Notes under the pieces: generated by a model | What the model was told of the DNA's origin: nothing | Databases searched by the model: none | The model's input: only the letters and a program-made list of their open reading frames with translations | Translations under genes and position numbers: made by a program | Part shown: positions 23,303-37,094 of the stretch, piece by piece | Layout of the letters: each line of letters begins with the position of its first letter | Position numbering within the stretch: position 1 is the stretch's first letter | Assembly: GCA_001414345.1 (NCBI GenBank) | Contig: LLCB01000124.1 | Location: 62,001-126,000, forward strand | Length of the DNA stretch: 64,000 nt | Direction of reading: 5' to 3' | DNA from: Hymenoscyphus infarciens | Taxonomy: Eukaryota; Ascomycota; Leotiomycetes; Helotiales; Helotiaceae

Positions 23303-25932
23303 TAAGTAGTACTAAGTTTAAGCTTAATATTAATTATTTAATAAAATTTAGTTTAAAATACTAATATAAATTAAGGTTCTTAGTTAAATATAATTAATTT
23401 AAAATAGTAGCTAAAATAGTAAATCTATTAAATAAAGAGTTTAGCTAGTCTTTTAGTATCTATAGTTAAGTAGTAGAGTATTTATACTAAATCCTTTCTA
23501 AGTTAGTTAATAAATACTAATATAGTATTAAATCTATTTTTATTTTTTAAGAATAATTTAAAATCTATATATAAAGATTATATAAAATAGTTAGATATAG
23601 ATAAGAGGTAAAGAAAGTCTTATTACTTAGTTTATTAAGAAGAGAAGTATTTATAAGCTTAATAAGTTACTATATACCTCTTATAATCTAAACCTAATCT
23701 AGCCTAGTAGTAGTATTATACTAATAAGTAGTATATCTTTTTTATACTTAAGTAAGTACTAAATTCTTAGTTATAGACTTCTTAGATTAGTTTTATATAG
23801 AGTTTAGTATTCTTTTAATTATAAAGTTAATTCTTAAAAAGAAGTAAATTATTTAATAAGAGAGAGTATTTATCTAGAAGTTTATAATATTCCTTTTAAA
23901 AGAAGTATAGATTATCTTCTTTTAATATTTAAATTATATCTAAACTTAACTCTAAAATAATATCTAACTAAATTATAGTAAGAAATATAAACTATTCTTA
24001 TAAAAAGATCTAAGTAAGTTTAATATTAATTTAAGAATCTAACTAATTAAGTCTTAAAAGAGTATCTAAGTAGCTATCTATTTTAGCTTAATTATAGGTT
24101 TTTAGGTCTTATTTATATTAAGTTAATATATCTACTTTTTAATTATTCTTCTTAGATATAAATTAGATTTAAAAGTTAAAGTCTAATAAGAACTTTATCT
24201 ATTAGACTTACTTTATTATAAGTAGCTTAGTTATTATAAAGTATTTAAATAATCTATAGTTTAAATAGATATTAATATACTTTTAATATAATATAAGTTT
24301 AAAGTATTATTTCTTAAAAGCTTCTATAATAGTAGATAGCTCTTTATTATAAATCTCCTAGTTTAATTTATAGCTAACTAGGACGTATAAGTAGAACCTA
24401 ATAGAGTACTTAAAGCTATTATACTATTATAAGAAGATACTTACTATTACTCCTTTTAAAGAGTCTATTTCTAGCTTTATATTATAATTAAGGTTAAAGT
24501 AGTATAAGGTTTAAAATATAAGTAGCTTCGTCTTTAGTACTTTCAAAGCTTCTTTATATTTAGATATTTATAGAAATAGCTCTATAAAGCATATTATTAT
24601 AGTTAGTAGTTTAGTAATTTTAGTATAACTTTTAATAAATTATTTATAAAATCTTATAAACTCTAAATAAGACTTTATATCTATTATAGTATTAAGTTAG
24701 ACCTAGTTTTATAAAAGCTTTACTTTTTTAAGATTAACTTTAAGTCTTTTTATAGTTAAGATAAATCCTAAGTATTTAACTCTAATAATACTAAATTTAC
24801 TTTTCTTAATATCTACTTAAAGCTCTATTTCTTAAAGCTAATTTAGAACCTTCTTAATCTATTCTATATATTCTTTAATAGTATTTAAATAAATTAAAAT
24901 ATTATCTAAGTAGATAATTTAGAAGTTATCTAGATAGTTAATTAAAACGTTATTTATATAATATTAACAAATAGTAAGGCTACTATAGAGTTTAAAAGAG
25001 AGAATCTTATATTTATATATACTATATCTTATTTTAAATATAGTTATCTCTTCTAAGTTAAAGTCTATTTAAATATAATAGAAAGCTTATCTTATATCTA
25101 ACTTAGTAAAAATTTTAACTATTCTTATTCTTAAAAGAAGTTTATTAATTCAAGAGATTAAGTAGATATTATTTTAAGTTAGAGTATTTAGCTTCTTATA
25201 ATTAATATAGAACTATAACTTATTACTATTAATAATAAACTTCTTATCTAAGTTCTTTATAAGATACTCTTTTATAGCTTTAAGCTTTATAGTTAACTAT
25301 TAATATAGAAGCGAAAAGGAGTTAAAAAGTAGTTTATTTAAAGTAATCTTATAGTTATATTTATAGTAAGAAGAGAGCTTATTAAAAGCTACTTTTAAGA
25401 ATACGTCTTTATAAGAAGAGTAATATTTTAAGAGTTAGGCTTATATTAGAGCTCTTATATTATTATTATTCTAAAAAGGTATTAAGCTTTTATTAATAAT
25501 CTAATCTAGCTTATAGATACTAGTTATATAGAATTCTAAGTTAGGTTATTTTATATTAAAATATATATCGTTTATACTTATTTTACTAATAAAAGAGTAT
25601 AAAGTCTAGCTTTTTAAAGCTATACTAGTAGTTTAAAGAGGCTTTAGACTAGAGTTAAAAATTAAAAATTTTAAGAGGTGTTTTTATAAATAAGAGTAAT
25701 AACTTAGCTATATTAATAAGTCTACTCTTTTTACGTCTTTCTTATTAATAGATTATATATTCTCTTTAATTTATATCTAACTAGTAATTTAAAATAGGTT
25801 TCTAGTTTTAGCTAGAAAGTAAAAGTAAAATATTCTTACTAAAGTAGAGAGTTAGAGAGTAATTAGCTAGCTAAGTAATCTAGTTCTTTAAGAGATTAAG
25901 AAGGACTTTAAAATAGTTTAACTACTTATTAC

Positions 25933-26123
25933 TATAACAGCTCTCTATAAATACATAAAGAGAGTACTTATAGAATAGTACCTAATATTAAGAAAAACTA
26001 AACTAAAGAGAAAAGCGAAGAGTATAAGTACTCTAGCTTTATTTATATATATTAAGCAAAGCCTTAGTAAAGCCTCGAAATAACCTAGTTATATAAGTAA
26101 CGTATATAACTAGGACTATTACA
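25933..26123 (-). repeat. LTR of element B, left copy
   Basis: A 191-base LTR that closely matches 31537-31727, sharing AGAGAAAAGC.AAGAGTATAAG and TAACGTATATAACTAG.AC. It is directly preceded by the ATTAC duplication. Confidence 0.9.
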
Positions 26124-29100
26124 CTACCTCTCTTTTTAAATAAGCCTTCTATAACTAAGTAGCTTTATCCTCCTTTAATATAAGAGTATTAACCTCTAGC
26201 TTACTATAATCCTCTCTCTTAGCCTTATATACTACTTTCTATAGTAGAAGAGCTTCTAGAGGACTAGCTATCTTTAGCTTCTCTAAATAGAACCTCTCTA
26301 CTAGTTATAGCATATATATTAGTTATTAAGCTAGATACTAATTAAGGTCTTTATTATAGCCTTTCTACTTAATTTAGTAATAGAGAGACTACTATCTCTT
26401 CTTATTAGCTAGTATTTCTTTAACCTCTTATTTCTCTTCTTCGTTTATAATAATTAGTAGAGGTAGTATAACTACCTATTCTAGTAAGAGATTATCTATA
26501 GCCTTATATAACTTCTTAGAAGTAAAGATAGAGTAAACTTTAATAGAAGCTAGTAGTTATAATTAGAAAGTAGAATCTACTTTCTTAAGAATCTTAAAAG
26601 AGCTAGCTATCTAGTAGTCTAGCTTTTAGCTTAGTTATTAAGTTACTTAGTCCTTTATTATAATAAAGACTATATCTCTTACTTTAAAATTAATATCTTA
26701 TCTATATTTATTTATATCTTATTCCTTCTTCTATTAAGCTTTTAATATATTTACTTAGCTAATATCTAAAACCTTCTAGATTGTCTTTATAACTACTATA
26801 GCCTCTTCTTATAATAGCTATTCTTTTATATTAGCTAGTTCTAGTATTTACTAGTTAAATAAGGTTCTTAGTATATATTCTTTTTATAACTTAAAAGGCG
26901 ATATTCTAATAATACTATAAGATAGTACTAACTATATATAGTCTATTATTAGAAGGATCTTAGACTAATTAGTATAATAATAATTAATATATAGTTATAA
27001 GTACTAATTAAGGTATTAATTTTTAATCTTAGTCTAGCTATTAGTTTAAGTATAGTTTATAGTAGAGAGTTGAAGCTAAATACCTAGGATTTAAGTAAAC
27101 TCTCTCTAGAATATAGCGATCAAGTAAGAGCTTTTATCTAATATTATACTTTCTAGAATTCTATAGTATTATAGAATATACTTAATATATAACCTTACTA
27201 TTTATTTAGAAGTGATATTCTTATAGTAGTATATTAAAATAGACTACTTAGATAAGTAGTCTATTACTATAAATATGTTATTATAACTATACTTATTAAC
27301 TAGAAAGGACTTAAAATCTATAGCTATATATTACTATATATATAGGAGTAAGTATAGGTAGTTAGGTATTTTATCTTAAGAAACGTCTACTCTTCTATAT
27401 TTATAGTAGTTTTATATATATCTTATAATATTAGCTTTTTTATTTTACTAAATATATCTTAAATATAGAATCTAGTAGGTCTTATCCCTTCTTAGATAAG
27501 CTAAAAGTATTTAATTATAAGCTTTATAAATTAGGTCTATTCTTAGTATATTTATATCTAGTACTACTAAGTAGTCTTAGTAAAGTAAAAAGCCTTTCTC
27601 TAGAGTATATAAGGAATTAGTATTAGTTTTAGCTTATATTTATATAGCTTAAAGTATTATAGTATCCTTATTTACTTAGTAGATTCGTTTTAAAAGTATA
27701 AATAATTCTTAGAAGTAGTTTTTATTAACTAGAGCTAGTATAATCAAGCTTATTTTAATCTCTAGGTCTTTAAGCGCTTTAATATTAACTTATTTCTTTA
27801 TTAAAAGTATATAGGTCTAGTATTACTCTTTAAGTTCCTTTTATAAGTATATCTTATTTACTTTATAAGTTAAAGTATCTATCTTCTTATTCTTATACTT
27901 TAAATAGAATATAATAATAAAATAGTACTTAGCTAAGACTTTAGCCTACCTTACTTAATAAGTAGTAAGTTACTTAGTAGTTATAAAGTACTTAAGTACC
28001 TTATAATTAGTATAAATATAGATTTTTAAATAAGTGTTTTATAGGTCTAGTCTCTATTTTATAAGTAAGTATATAATAGTAAGTAGCTCTTTATTATATA
28101 TTTTATAGTTATACTTAGCTAGAGATATAGTCTTACTAAAGTAGGTTATAAGGTATTATTCTTTATTAGCTTATTATTATTATAATACTCTAGTAATAAT
28201 TCTATTTAAAGCGTCTATCTTGATTATAGTAGAGAGGTTAGAAGAGTAGTAGTAGAGGATTAGTATAGAGGTAAGTACTACTTTTAAGTTTTTAAACACT
28301 TCTTAGTACTTCTTATTAAAATTAAAAGGTATATTATTCTATATTAGGTATACTAAAGGCTTTATAATTATATTATAGTTTTAGATAAACCTTTAATAGA
28401 AGTTATAAAAACTAAAGAAGCTCTAAACGCCTTTTACTATCTTTAGAGCTTACTATTTCTATACTACTAAGACCTTTTTAGAGTCTACTTTAATTCTATT
28501 AGTATTAATAATAAACCTAAGGTATTTTATCTTCTTAATATTAAACTTATACTTTTTAATATTAACTTATAATCTAGTATTCTTAAAACGTTAAAGGACT
28601 TTTTATATATACTCTTTATATTTAAGAATATTTAATAAGTAGATAAGGATATTATTTAAATAGATAAAGTAGAAGTTATCTAGATAGTTAAATAGGATGT
28701 TATTTATATAATACTAGTAAGTAGATAAGCTATTTATTAGACTAAATAATAGAACCTTATACTTATATATTCTATAATAGATATAAAAGGTAGTTAATTC
28801 CTTAATATCTAGATCTATTTATATATAGTAGAAGGCTTACTAAATATCTAGCTTAGTAAAAATATAAGCTTAACTAATATATATAAGCGTTTTACTAATT
28901 AGAGGTAATAGATAGTAGTTCTTTTAAATAAGATTATTAAGTTTTTAGAAATTAATATAAAAATATAGCCTTCTATTTACTTTCTTTATAAATAGAATAA
29001 GTATAGTAAAGAGAGACTAGCTATATTTAATAAACCCTTTATAAAGATTCTCTAAGATATATTCCTTTATAGCTAATAACTCTTTTATAAATATCTTATA

Positions 29101-31536
29101 TAAAGAGGAATATCTAAAAGTATTTAAACCTTTAAGATTAATCTTATAGTTATAGTATTAGTAAGGTAAAAGAGTGTCTAAGATAGTCTTAGAAAATACC
29201 TCTTTAAAGTTCTAGTACTTATTAGAAAGAGTGATATTAAGAGCTATATCTAGCTCTTAATTAGTTATAATAGTATTAATTTTATATATACTTATAGTAA
29301 ATATCTTACTATCTTTTTAAAGTAAGTAATAATATATTTCTATAGTTAAAATAGCTAAAATATTAATAATAAAGTCTAACTTCTTTAAAATAAAGGGTTT
29401 TTAATAGTATATTAGAACGAGTACCTTTTTAATAATACTCTTAAGTTCTTTCTTTATAATCTAGTATTATACTTATATTAAGGACTTATAACCTTCTCTA
29501 CTATATATAGTTAAGATATAACTAGTTAGAGTTATAGTATTAATTTTAAGGTAATTTATAAGCTTTAAGAGTTATTTACTTTATTAGTACTATTTATCTA
29601 TTTCTATAGCTTAGTTATAAGTATTAGCTTTATTCTAGTAAGAGAGTATAAAGTTTTTTAGTTATATAGTATCTTAAGAGAAAGGAGTTAGCTATTAGAT
29701 AAAGAAGTAAGGCTTAAGGTTATTAAGCTAAAGTAGTTTCTAATAAGTTATATTAATATTAATATAAAAGTACTTAAAGAACCTCTAGCTAAGGATAATA
29801 TTATATAAACCTAAGTCTAAGAAGATAAATAGTATATTAAAGAATTTATAGCTATCTAAGATATAACTTAAAAGGAGATAGTATATAGCTTTACTTTTAA
29901 TTTCTCTATTATATCTATAAATCTTAATAAAAGTAAGAAGTCTTTTAGTCTTTAAACTATAGAACTTTATAAGGTTATAACCAAGTTATATATTTATAAA
30001 AGAAAAGGTATTTACTTTAAGATTACTAAGAGTAGTAGTTTATATACTAAATCTATTAATAGTTATTATATTAAGTAAAGTAAACGCTTTTCTACTAATT
30101 AATAACTATAGATTAATCTTAAAGAGATTAATTCTATATTTATCTAAGAAGGAGTCTTCTTTTAAGCTTCTTCGTTTCTTACCTCTAAACTAGTATCTTC
30201 TCTTTTAAGCTTTTTAAAGTTAACCTTATATATCTTTAGCTTTAGATAATCCTTAATATAATAACTAGGCTTACTATAGTTAAAGCACTTATCTAATAGT
30301 TCTAGAGTTAAGTAGTTATTTATAGTAGAGGTGTTAGAGTATTTAAGAGAGATAAAAGAGGTTATAAAAGAAGAAGAGCTAGTAAGTATAAGAGTAGGTA
30401 TATACTAGTTTAAACTAAGAGGAAAGTTTATTACTTATACCTTTTAAGAAGTAAGATTTTAAAGATTACTATTAATACTACTTATAAGATTATAAAAGGA
30501 GTTTATATCTTCCTTAGCTTAAAACTTAATAATAATAAGAGATTAGTATAATATAAGAGTTAACTTATTCTATAAGTCTTCTACCTAGTCTTATTAGAGA
30601 ACTTTAGCTTTATCTATAAGTTATTAGAACTTAGTATAGAAGTTATAGAAAGTTTTTATCTTTAATATAATAAGGTCTTAATATTAGATATAAGCTTCTT
30701 AGTATATATAAAAGCTAATAGTAATGTTTTAGAGATAAGTTAATATCTTTTTATAGCTACTAAACTAATCTATAGTATTAAACTTATATCTTAGGTAAGT
30801 ATAGTTTTAAGCTCTTTTAGAAGTATAATAGTAGATTAAATTTATCCTTACTTCTTTAGACTTAAAGTAGTTAGTATTAATAAATAACTTTATTATAATT
30901 TTAGTTTCCTAGGTTATATAGGTAAATTCGTCTTTTATAGTAAATTAGTAAGAATTAGCTATTCTACTTATCTTCTTTAATAATAGAACTATAAAAGAGA
31001 AATAAGTTATATTAAGAGTTTATAGCTAAGTAGAGGTATATTAATAAGAAGTACTAGTTATATTTAAAGTATTTACTTTAAGTTTATAAACTTTACTTAT
31101 TAATAAGGTTATTACTTTAAAGATTTATTATAAAGTAGAGTTAAGTAGAGGTAATTTAGAGATCTTATACTATAAGGAACTAGCAGTTACCTTAGTAGAA
31201 GGGGGTAGTAGTAGTAGTATAGTAATAGCTAGTATATATATTTTAGTAGGTCAAGTTTTTAAGCTAGATTAAGATATAACGTTAATAGATAAGAGAAGAG
31301 AGATTAGCTCTACTAACTCTAAAGTAGAGTAGAATAGTTCTTAGGTTAATAGGTTACTTTTAAAGGACTTAATATAGCTAATAGAAGAACGCTAGACTCT
31401 ACTACTTAATATAAATAAGTTAGGCTTTATAAAAGAGAATAGTAAATTTAGTAGATTTAATATAAGTAAATATATATATTATTATTAAGATATTAGTAAA
31501 AGCTTTACTAAGTAAAGAGAGCGAGTTTAGTTTTAG

Positions 31537-31727
31537 TATAATAGCCTTTTATAAATATATAAAGAGAGTGTTTATAGAATAGTATCTAATATTAAGGAAA
31601 ACTAAACTAAAGAGAAAAGCAAAGAGTATAAGTACTCTAGCTTTATTTATATATATTAAGCGAAGCTTCAGTAAAGCCTTAGGATAACTTAGTTACGTAA
31701 GTAACGTATATAACTAGAACTGTTATA
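31537..31727 (-). repeat. LTR of element B, right copy
   Basis: A 191-base LTR followed directly by ATTAC. Differences from the left copy are mostly C/T and G/A transitions. Confidence 0.9.
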
Positions 31728-33889
31728 ATTACTAATAATTAGGTCTTACTATCTAAGGTTTAGAATAATAAAGAAGTAGTTATAGATATAACGTTTATCT
31801 ACGTTTAGATATAGTTATATAAACTAAGTTACCTAGCTTTTAATACATTTATTATATCTATAAATAGATACTAAATATAGTAGTTTCTAAATCTATAAAC
31901 CTATTATTTTAGATAATTATAGAGCTAGAGGTCGATTTAGAAACAGGGACTTATTTACTTCTATATTTACTAGAGCTTATATTTTAATACTATATCTCTA
32001 TATACTTAGAGTAGTATTTATAAGAAACTGTTTTCCTCTTATAAGCTTAGAAAGGTTAAGTCTAATTAGATTATAGTTATATAAGCCTAGGAAGGTGTTT
32101 TTACCTAAGCCTTTTTATTTTCTCTCTAACTTAGATTAGAGTTAGAGTACTCTTTATTTTATTATTCTTTTTTAAGTTAATTATCTATCTTATTGATACT
32201 AGGTAGATTAAGATAGTTAAGCTTAATATACCTAGGTTTTCTATAATTATAATACTTTATACTAGTAGAGAATTAGTCTATAAATAAAGTCTTTAATCTT
32301 TTACTAGTAGAAGAGAGTCTAGGAGTTTAAAAAGTCTTCTAAGAGATAGAATAGAGTCTATATAAGAGAGGTAAGGGTTTTATAGCTAAACTAAATAAGA
32401 ATTAGTTAGTATTTATCTTTTAATATAAAGAGCTTATTACTACTAGTTTTTCTATAGTTATTATACTAGTTATATATAACTTAGTATTTTTGTACTATTC
32501 CTTTTCTATAAATAAAAGGTCTTTTATTATCTTATTAAAATTACTATTTTAGTCTCTCTTTCTTATAGTAGATAGGTTTCTAAGCTAAGGTATAATCCTC
32601 TTTTATAAATAGTAGAATCTATCTTATTCTAATACTTCTCTAAGTATTACTATATCTAAAAAGTAACTTTTAATTTCTAAAAAACTTTCTTTTATATAAC
32701 TCTTCTATTTTATCTAAAAAAGACTAAAAGGTGTTTTAAGTATTCTTCTTTTTATAACTAGTTAAATAGTAAGTATTAAAAAGTTTAATTATTTCTTTAT
32801 AATCTTTAAATATCGTCTTACTTATATTAGACTTATATTAAGACTCTAAGTAGTTTTAAGTAAGTTTTATTATCGTTCTCTAAATAAGAGCTTTATAAGT
32901 TAAAGACGTCTAATAGTATTTATATAGACTTAATTATATACTAATACTCTCTATTACTTATATATAGGTAAAGTATTATTATCTAAAGATTTAATTTTCT
33001 TTATAATCTTACTTTTAATAAGTTATAAAGCTTTTAAAGTACTTTTAGGTTATAAGTAAGAAGTAGGTTATTATAAGAGAGGAATATTAAAAGTAGAGTT
33101 TTATAACTAATAATATTAGTTAGATATAATAGAAGAGTAAGAAGAAGGAGTTTATATTAGTTAGATAAGACTTAGACTTTAGTTATTACTTAGTAGTTAT
33201 TAACTAATTTACTATAATAAGTCTACTAACTAGATAATCTATTTATCTTATTATAAAATCCTCTCTTCTTTCTCTTAATCTTTAGCCTTTATAGCTTAGA
33301 TTATACTCTATATCTTATTTATATTTAAAAAGTCTTATTAGTCTTTCTAGCTTTTTAAAGCTATATCTTTACCTTTATTATTATATAACTTTTTATTATT
33401 CTTAGATATATAGTAATAAGTTAAGAACCTATTAGTTAGTATCTAACTCTCTTCTCTAAAAGAGAGCTCTATACTTAAAAGCGAAGATTAGAAGAGACCT
33501 TAAGTCGCTTCTAATTCTAATATATTAAATATTAATTTAAGAGAAGTAAAAGAGTTAGTTTAAGAGTCTTCTAGATAACTATAGTATATTAACTATCTAA
33601 ATCAAGTATAGTAGTCTCTATACTAAGAGGGTTATTAGGATTCTTAAGAACATATAGTATATTCTAATCTCTTAATATATTAATAATACGATTTTTACTA
33701 GCTATTTATATAGATACTAAACCTTAGTATTACTAGCTATCTAGGTAGTCTCTAATTACCTAGCTATCTAAGAATAGCGTTATAATAGTCTAAATCTAAG
33801 CTAAATCGATTTTAAAATAAAAAGTAATAATAAGCTTAAAAGAGATATTATTAAAGCTATTACTAGTAAAGAAGAGTTTTTCCTTTTTA

Positions 33890-34136
33890 TATAATAGTAT
33901 AAAATATATACTACTATAAAAGAGGTATATAAGAGTACGTTTAGTAGAATAATATACGTAAATACTAAGCTCTAATATAGAAGAAAAGGAAAAACTATTT
34001 CTCTTCTATACTAAGTATAAACATCTATATATAAGAGGTTAGAGACTACTAAGTTCTAATAATAATAATAACTAAGCTCTTCTTAATATAGCTAATACTA
34101 AATAAAAGGCTTTAAAGCTAAATATATAATATCTAA
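33890..34136 (-). repeat. Truncated LTR of element A (5' LTR, right end)
   Basis: The sequence starts TATAATAG and follows the left A LTR for about 245 bases. It then switches, near AATATATAATATCTAAAAC, to forward-oriented pol sequence of element D. The remaining ~125 bases of the LTR are missing. The exact breakpoint is uncertain by a few bases. Confidence 0.75.
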
Positions 34137-36378
34137 AACTTATAATCTTATATTATATTAGAAGTATATTAATATATATTTAGACTATAGATTATTAAAA
34201 TACTTTATAATAACTAAGCTACTTATAGCTAAGTAAGTCTAATAAATAAAGTTCTTATTAGACTTTAACTTTTAAATCTAATTTATATCTAAGAAGAATA
34301 ATTAAAAAGTAGATATATTAACCTAATATAAATAAGACCTAAAAACCTATAATTAAGCTAAATTAGATAGCTACTTATATACTCTTTTAAGACTTAATTA
34401 GTTAGACTCTTAAATTAATACTAAACTTACTTAAATCTTTTTATAATAATAGTTTATATTTCTTAATATAATTTAGTTAGATATTATTTTAAAGTTAAGT
34501 TTAGATATAATTTAAATATTAAAAGAAGATAATCTATACTTCTTTTAAAAAGAATATTATAAACTTCTAGATAAATACTCTCTCTTATTAAATAATTTAC
34601 TTCTTTTTAAGAATTAACTTTATATTTAAAAGAATACTAAACTCTATATAAAACTAATCTAAGAAGTCTATAACTAAGTATCTAATACTTATCTAAGTAT
34701 AAAAAAGATATACTAGTTATTAGTATAATACTACTACTAAGCTAGATTAGATTTAAACTATAGAAGATATATAATAAATTATTAAGCTTATAGATACTCT
34801 TATTCTTAATAAACTAAGTAATAAGGCTTTCTTTACTCTCTATTAGTACTTAACTACTCTATATAATATTTATATATAGATTTTAAATTATTCTTAAAAG
34901 ATAAGTATAGATTTAATACTATATTAGTATTTATTAATTAACTTAGAAAGGATTTAGTATTAATACTCTACTACTTAATTATCGATACTAAAAGACTAGC
35001 TAAACTCTTTATTTAATAGATTTACTATTTTAGCTATTATTTTAAATTAATTATATTTAACTAAGAACTTTAGTTTATATTAGTATTTTAAACTAAATTT
35101 TATTAAATAATTAATATTAAGCTTAAACTTAGTACTACTTACTATAGATAAATAGATAAGTAGATAGAAATAATAAACTAATATATTAAGTAAAAACTAA
35201 GACCTTTTATAATCTACTTTTAAAATAATTAGAGTAGATTAAACTTTTTAGTAGATAGAGTATAAATAATACTTTTGTACTTATTTAGTTTAATATAACC
35301 TCTTATTAGCTTAAGTTTAGACTTAATCTAAGAACTTTATAAGAGTAGAATATACTAAAAACTTCTATCTTTTAAGAATAACTTAATTATAATAAAGTAG
35401 TAAAAGTAGTTTAATATATATACTCTACTTAAGAGATAGCTAAGAATAATATAGATAAGGCTTAGTAAAAGATAGAGAATAGTATAAATTAGTATTAAAA
35501 GACTATTAACTAAGATATTAGAAATAAAGTCTACTTATTTACTAAGAATCTTAAAATAACTTATTCTAGCTAAAAGCTTACTAAATAGTAGATAGAACCT
35601 TTTAAAATACTAGATTATATAAAATACTCTTATAGACTAAAACTTCTTAAAAGCTTATTAATTTATAATATCTTTACTTCTAATATACTATTAAAGGATT
35701 TAAATACCTCTTTACTAAAATAAGAGGCTTTAAAGCTTTTATTAGATATTATTAAAAGTATATAAGAATAGAAGATATAAGAAATACTTAGTAGTAGACT
35801 TTTTAAAAGATAGCTATAATACTAGGTAAAATAGATTAGATATAATTTAAAGCTTACTTAGTATCTTATAAATAATTTTTAAAGCTTATTATATTATCTA
35901 AGAGACTTTTATAATAAATATCTAAAAGAGCTAAGACTATTCTAACTTCTCTTTAAATAGATTAGTAGATAAGAATTAGATAAGAATTAGATAAAAGAGT
36001 TAATTTATAAAACTCTATTAATACTTTCTAATTCTAGTTACTTTTAATAAAGAACTTATAATAAAAACCTAAGATAAAACACTAACTAGTAGAATTATTT
36101 AAAGTTAATAAAGTAAAGAACTAAGACTAAGTTATTACTAAAATAGAGCCTATATCGCCTCTTCTTTCTCTAACTTATTATTCTTCTCTTTACTCTCTTA
36201 AGTAGAAGAAGCCTAAATCGGCTCTTTCTCTACCTTCTTCTTATAAGAACGCTTCTTATCTTAGTAACCTCTTATAATAGACTTAGAAGAGAACGTCTAT
36301 AAACTCTTTAAGTAGGCCTTAAAGAGAACCTAAACCTAGGTTTAAATAGAGGTCCTATCTTCTATAGTACTATATAAG

Positions 36379-36742
36379 TGTAATAATACGAAATATATAT
36401 AACTATAGAAGAGGTATATAGGAGTGCGTTTAGTAGAATAACGTATATAAATACTAGGCTCTAATATAGAAGAAAAGGCTAAACTAGCCTTTTCTAACTC
36501 TAGGAGTAGATAGCTATATATAAGAGGTTCGGATAGTATAAAAAGGGATCTAAAACCGAATAACGATATACGTCGGCTAATACTAAAGCCTAAACCCTAC
36601 GAAGTACTTCTGAAAGTCTAGACGGATATACGGATATACGTAACCTTTCTAAATTAGATAATATAAAATAATAATAGCTAAAATCTTATATATATAGTAT
36701 ATACTATATAATCTCGGCTATGTAGGACAGTATGCTATTATA
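36379..36742 (-). repeat. LTR of element C, left copy
   Basis: A 364-base LTR beginning TGTAATAA, an apparently unmutated TG terminus, and ending CTATTATA. It matches 38827-39190 closely, including the shared ACGATATACGTCGGCTAATA. Confidence 0.9.
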
Positions 36743-37094
36743 TCTCTCTCTCTTAAAAAAGACTCGTTCTCGAGTCTATCTATTTTATCGTTTAGAGCTA
36801 AATCGAGATATTATAGTATTATTATTAAGATTGAATCGGGATAGTATAAGTTATTATATTTGTTATATTTGTTATAAGCGAGAAGATAAGAGTTAGTAGC
36901 TAACCTAGTTCGAAGATACTTTATTTATTGAAATTATAAGCGAGATATCGAGATATTAGTTCTAAATTATATTTATAGATACTTATAAAATAGAGACTTT
37001 GTTTCTAATCCTTTAATATTAAAAGTAAGTATTAACGTTCGCTAAAAGAGTATAGTCTAATCTATCTAGTAGGTTAGAGAAAGTTTAAAGTAAA

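Larger units (their letters stand above)
25933..31727 (-). mobile_element. Ty3/Gypsy LTR retrotransposon 'B', nested inside A
   Basis: Two 191-base LTRs (25933-26123 and 31537-31727) begin TATAACAG/TATAATAG and end CTATTACA/TGTTATA, the RIP-altered forms of TGTAACAG...CTGTTACA. The five bases before (25928-25932) and after (31728-31732) are both ATTAC, a perfect target duplication, and the gag sequence of A resumes on either side. The total length is 5795 bases. On the minus strand, RT is recognisable at about 28620-28730 as YLNNILIY, followed by NIKKYKF; both Asp of YLDD have become Asn, the change expected from G-to-A. LTR length and sequence differ from those of A/D/E, so this is a separate family. 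It is heavily RIP-mutated and inactive. Confidence 0.9.
20643..34136 (-). mobile_element. Ty3/Gypsy LTR retrotransposon 'A', reverse orientation, interrupted by element B
   Basis: The left (3') LTR is 20643-21013 and a truncated right (5') LTR starts at 33890. Subtracting element B leaves an interior of about 7.1 kb. On the minus strand, RT is visible around 24870-24960 (NYLDNF, IIYLDNILIY), integrase and chromodomain remnants lie to its left, and gag/leader sequence lies right of B up to 33889. It is the same family as E: the leader next to the 5' LTR (AACTCTTCTT...AATAATATCTC) aligns with E 7356-7395, and the differences are transitions. Stops and Asp-to-Asn changes throughout show RIP. The right LTR ends abruptly near 34136, so no target duplication can be paired. 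Confidence 0.82.
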
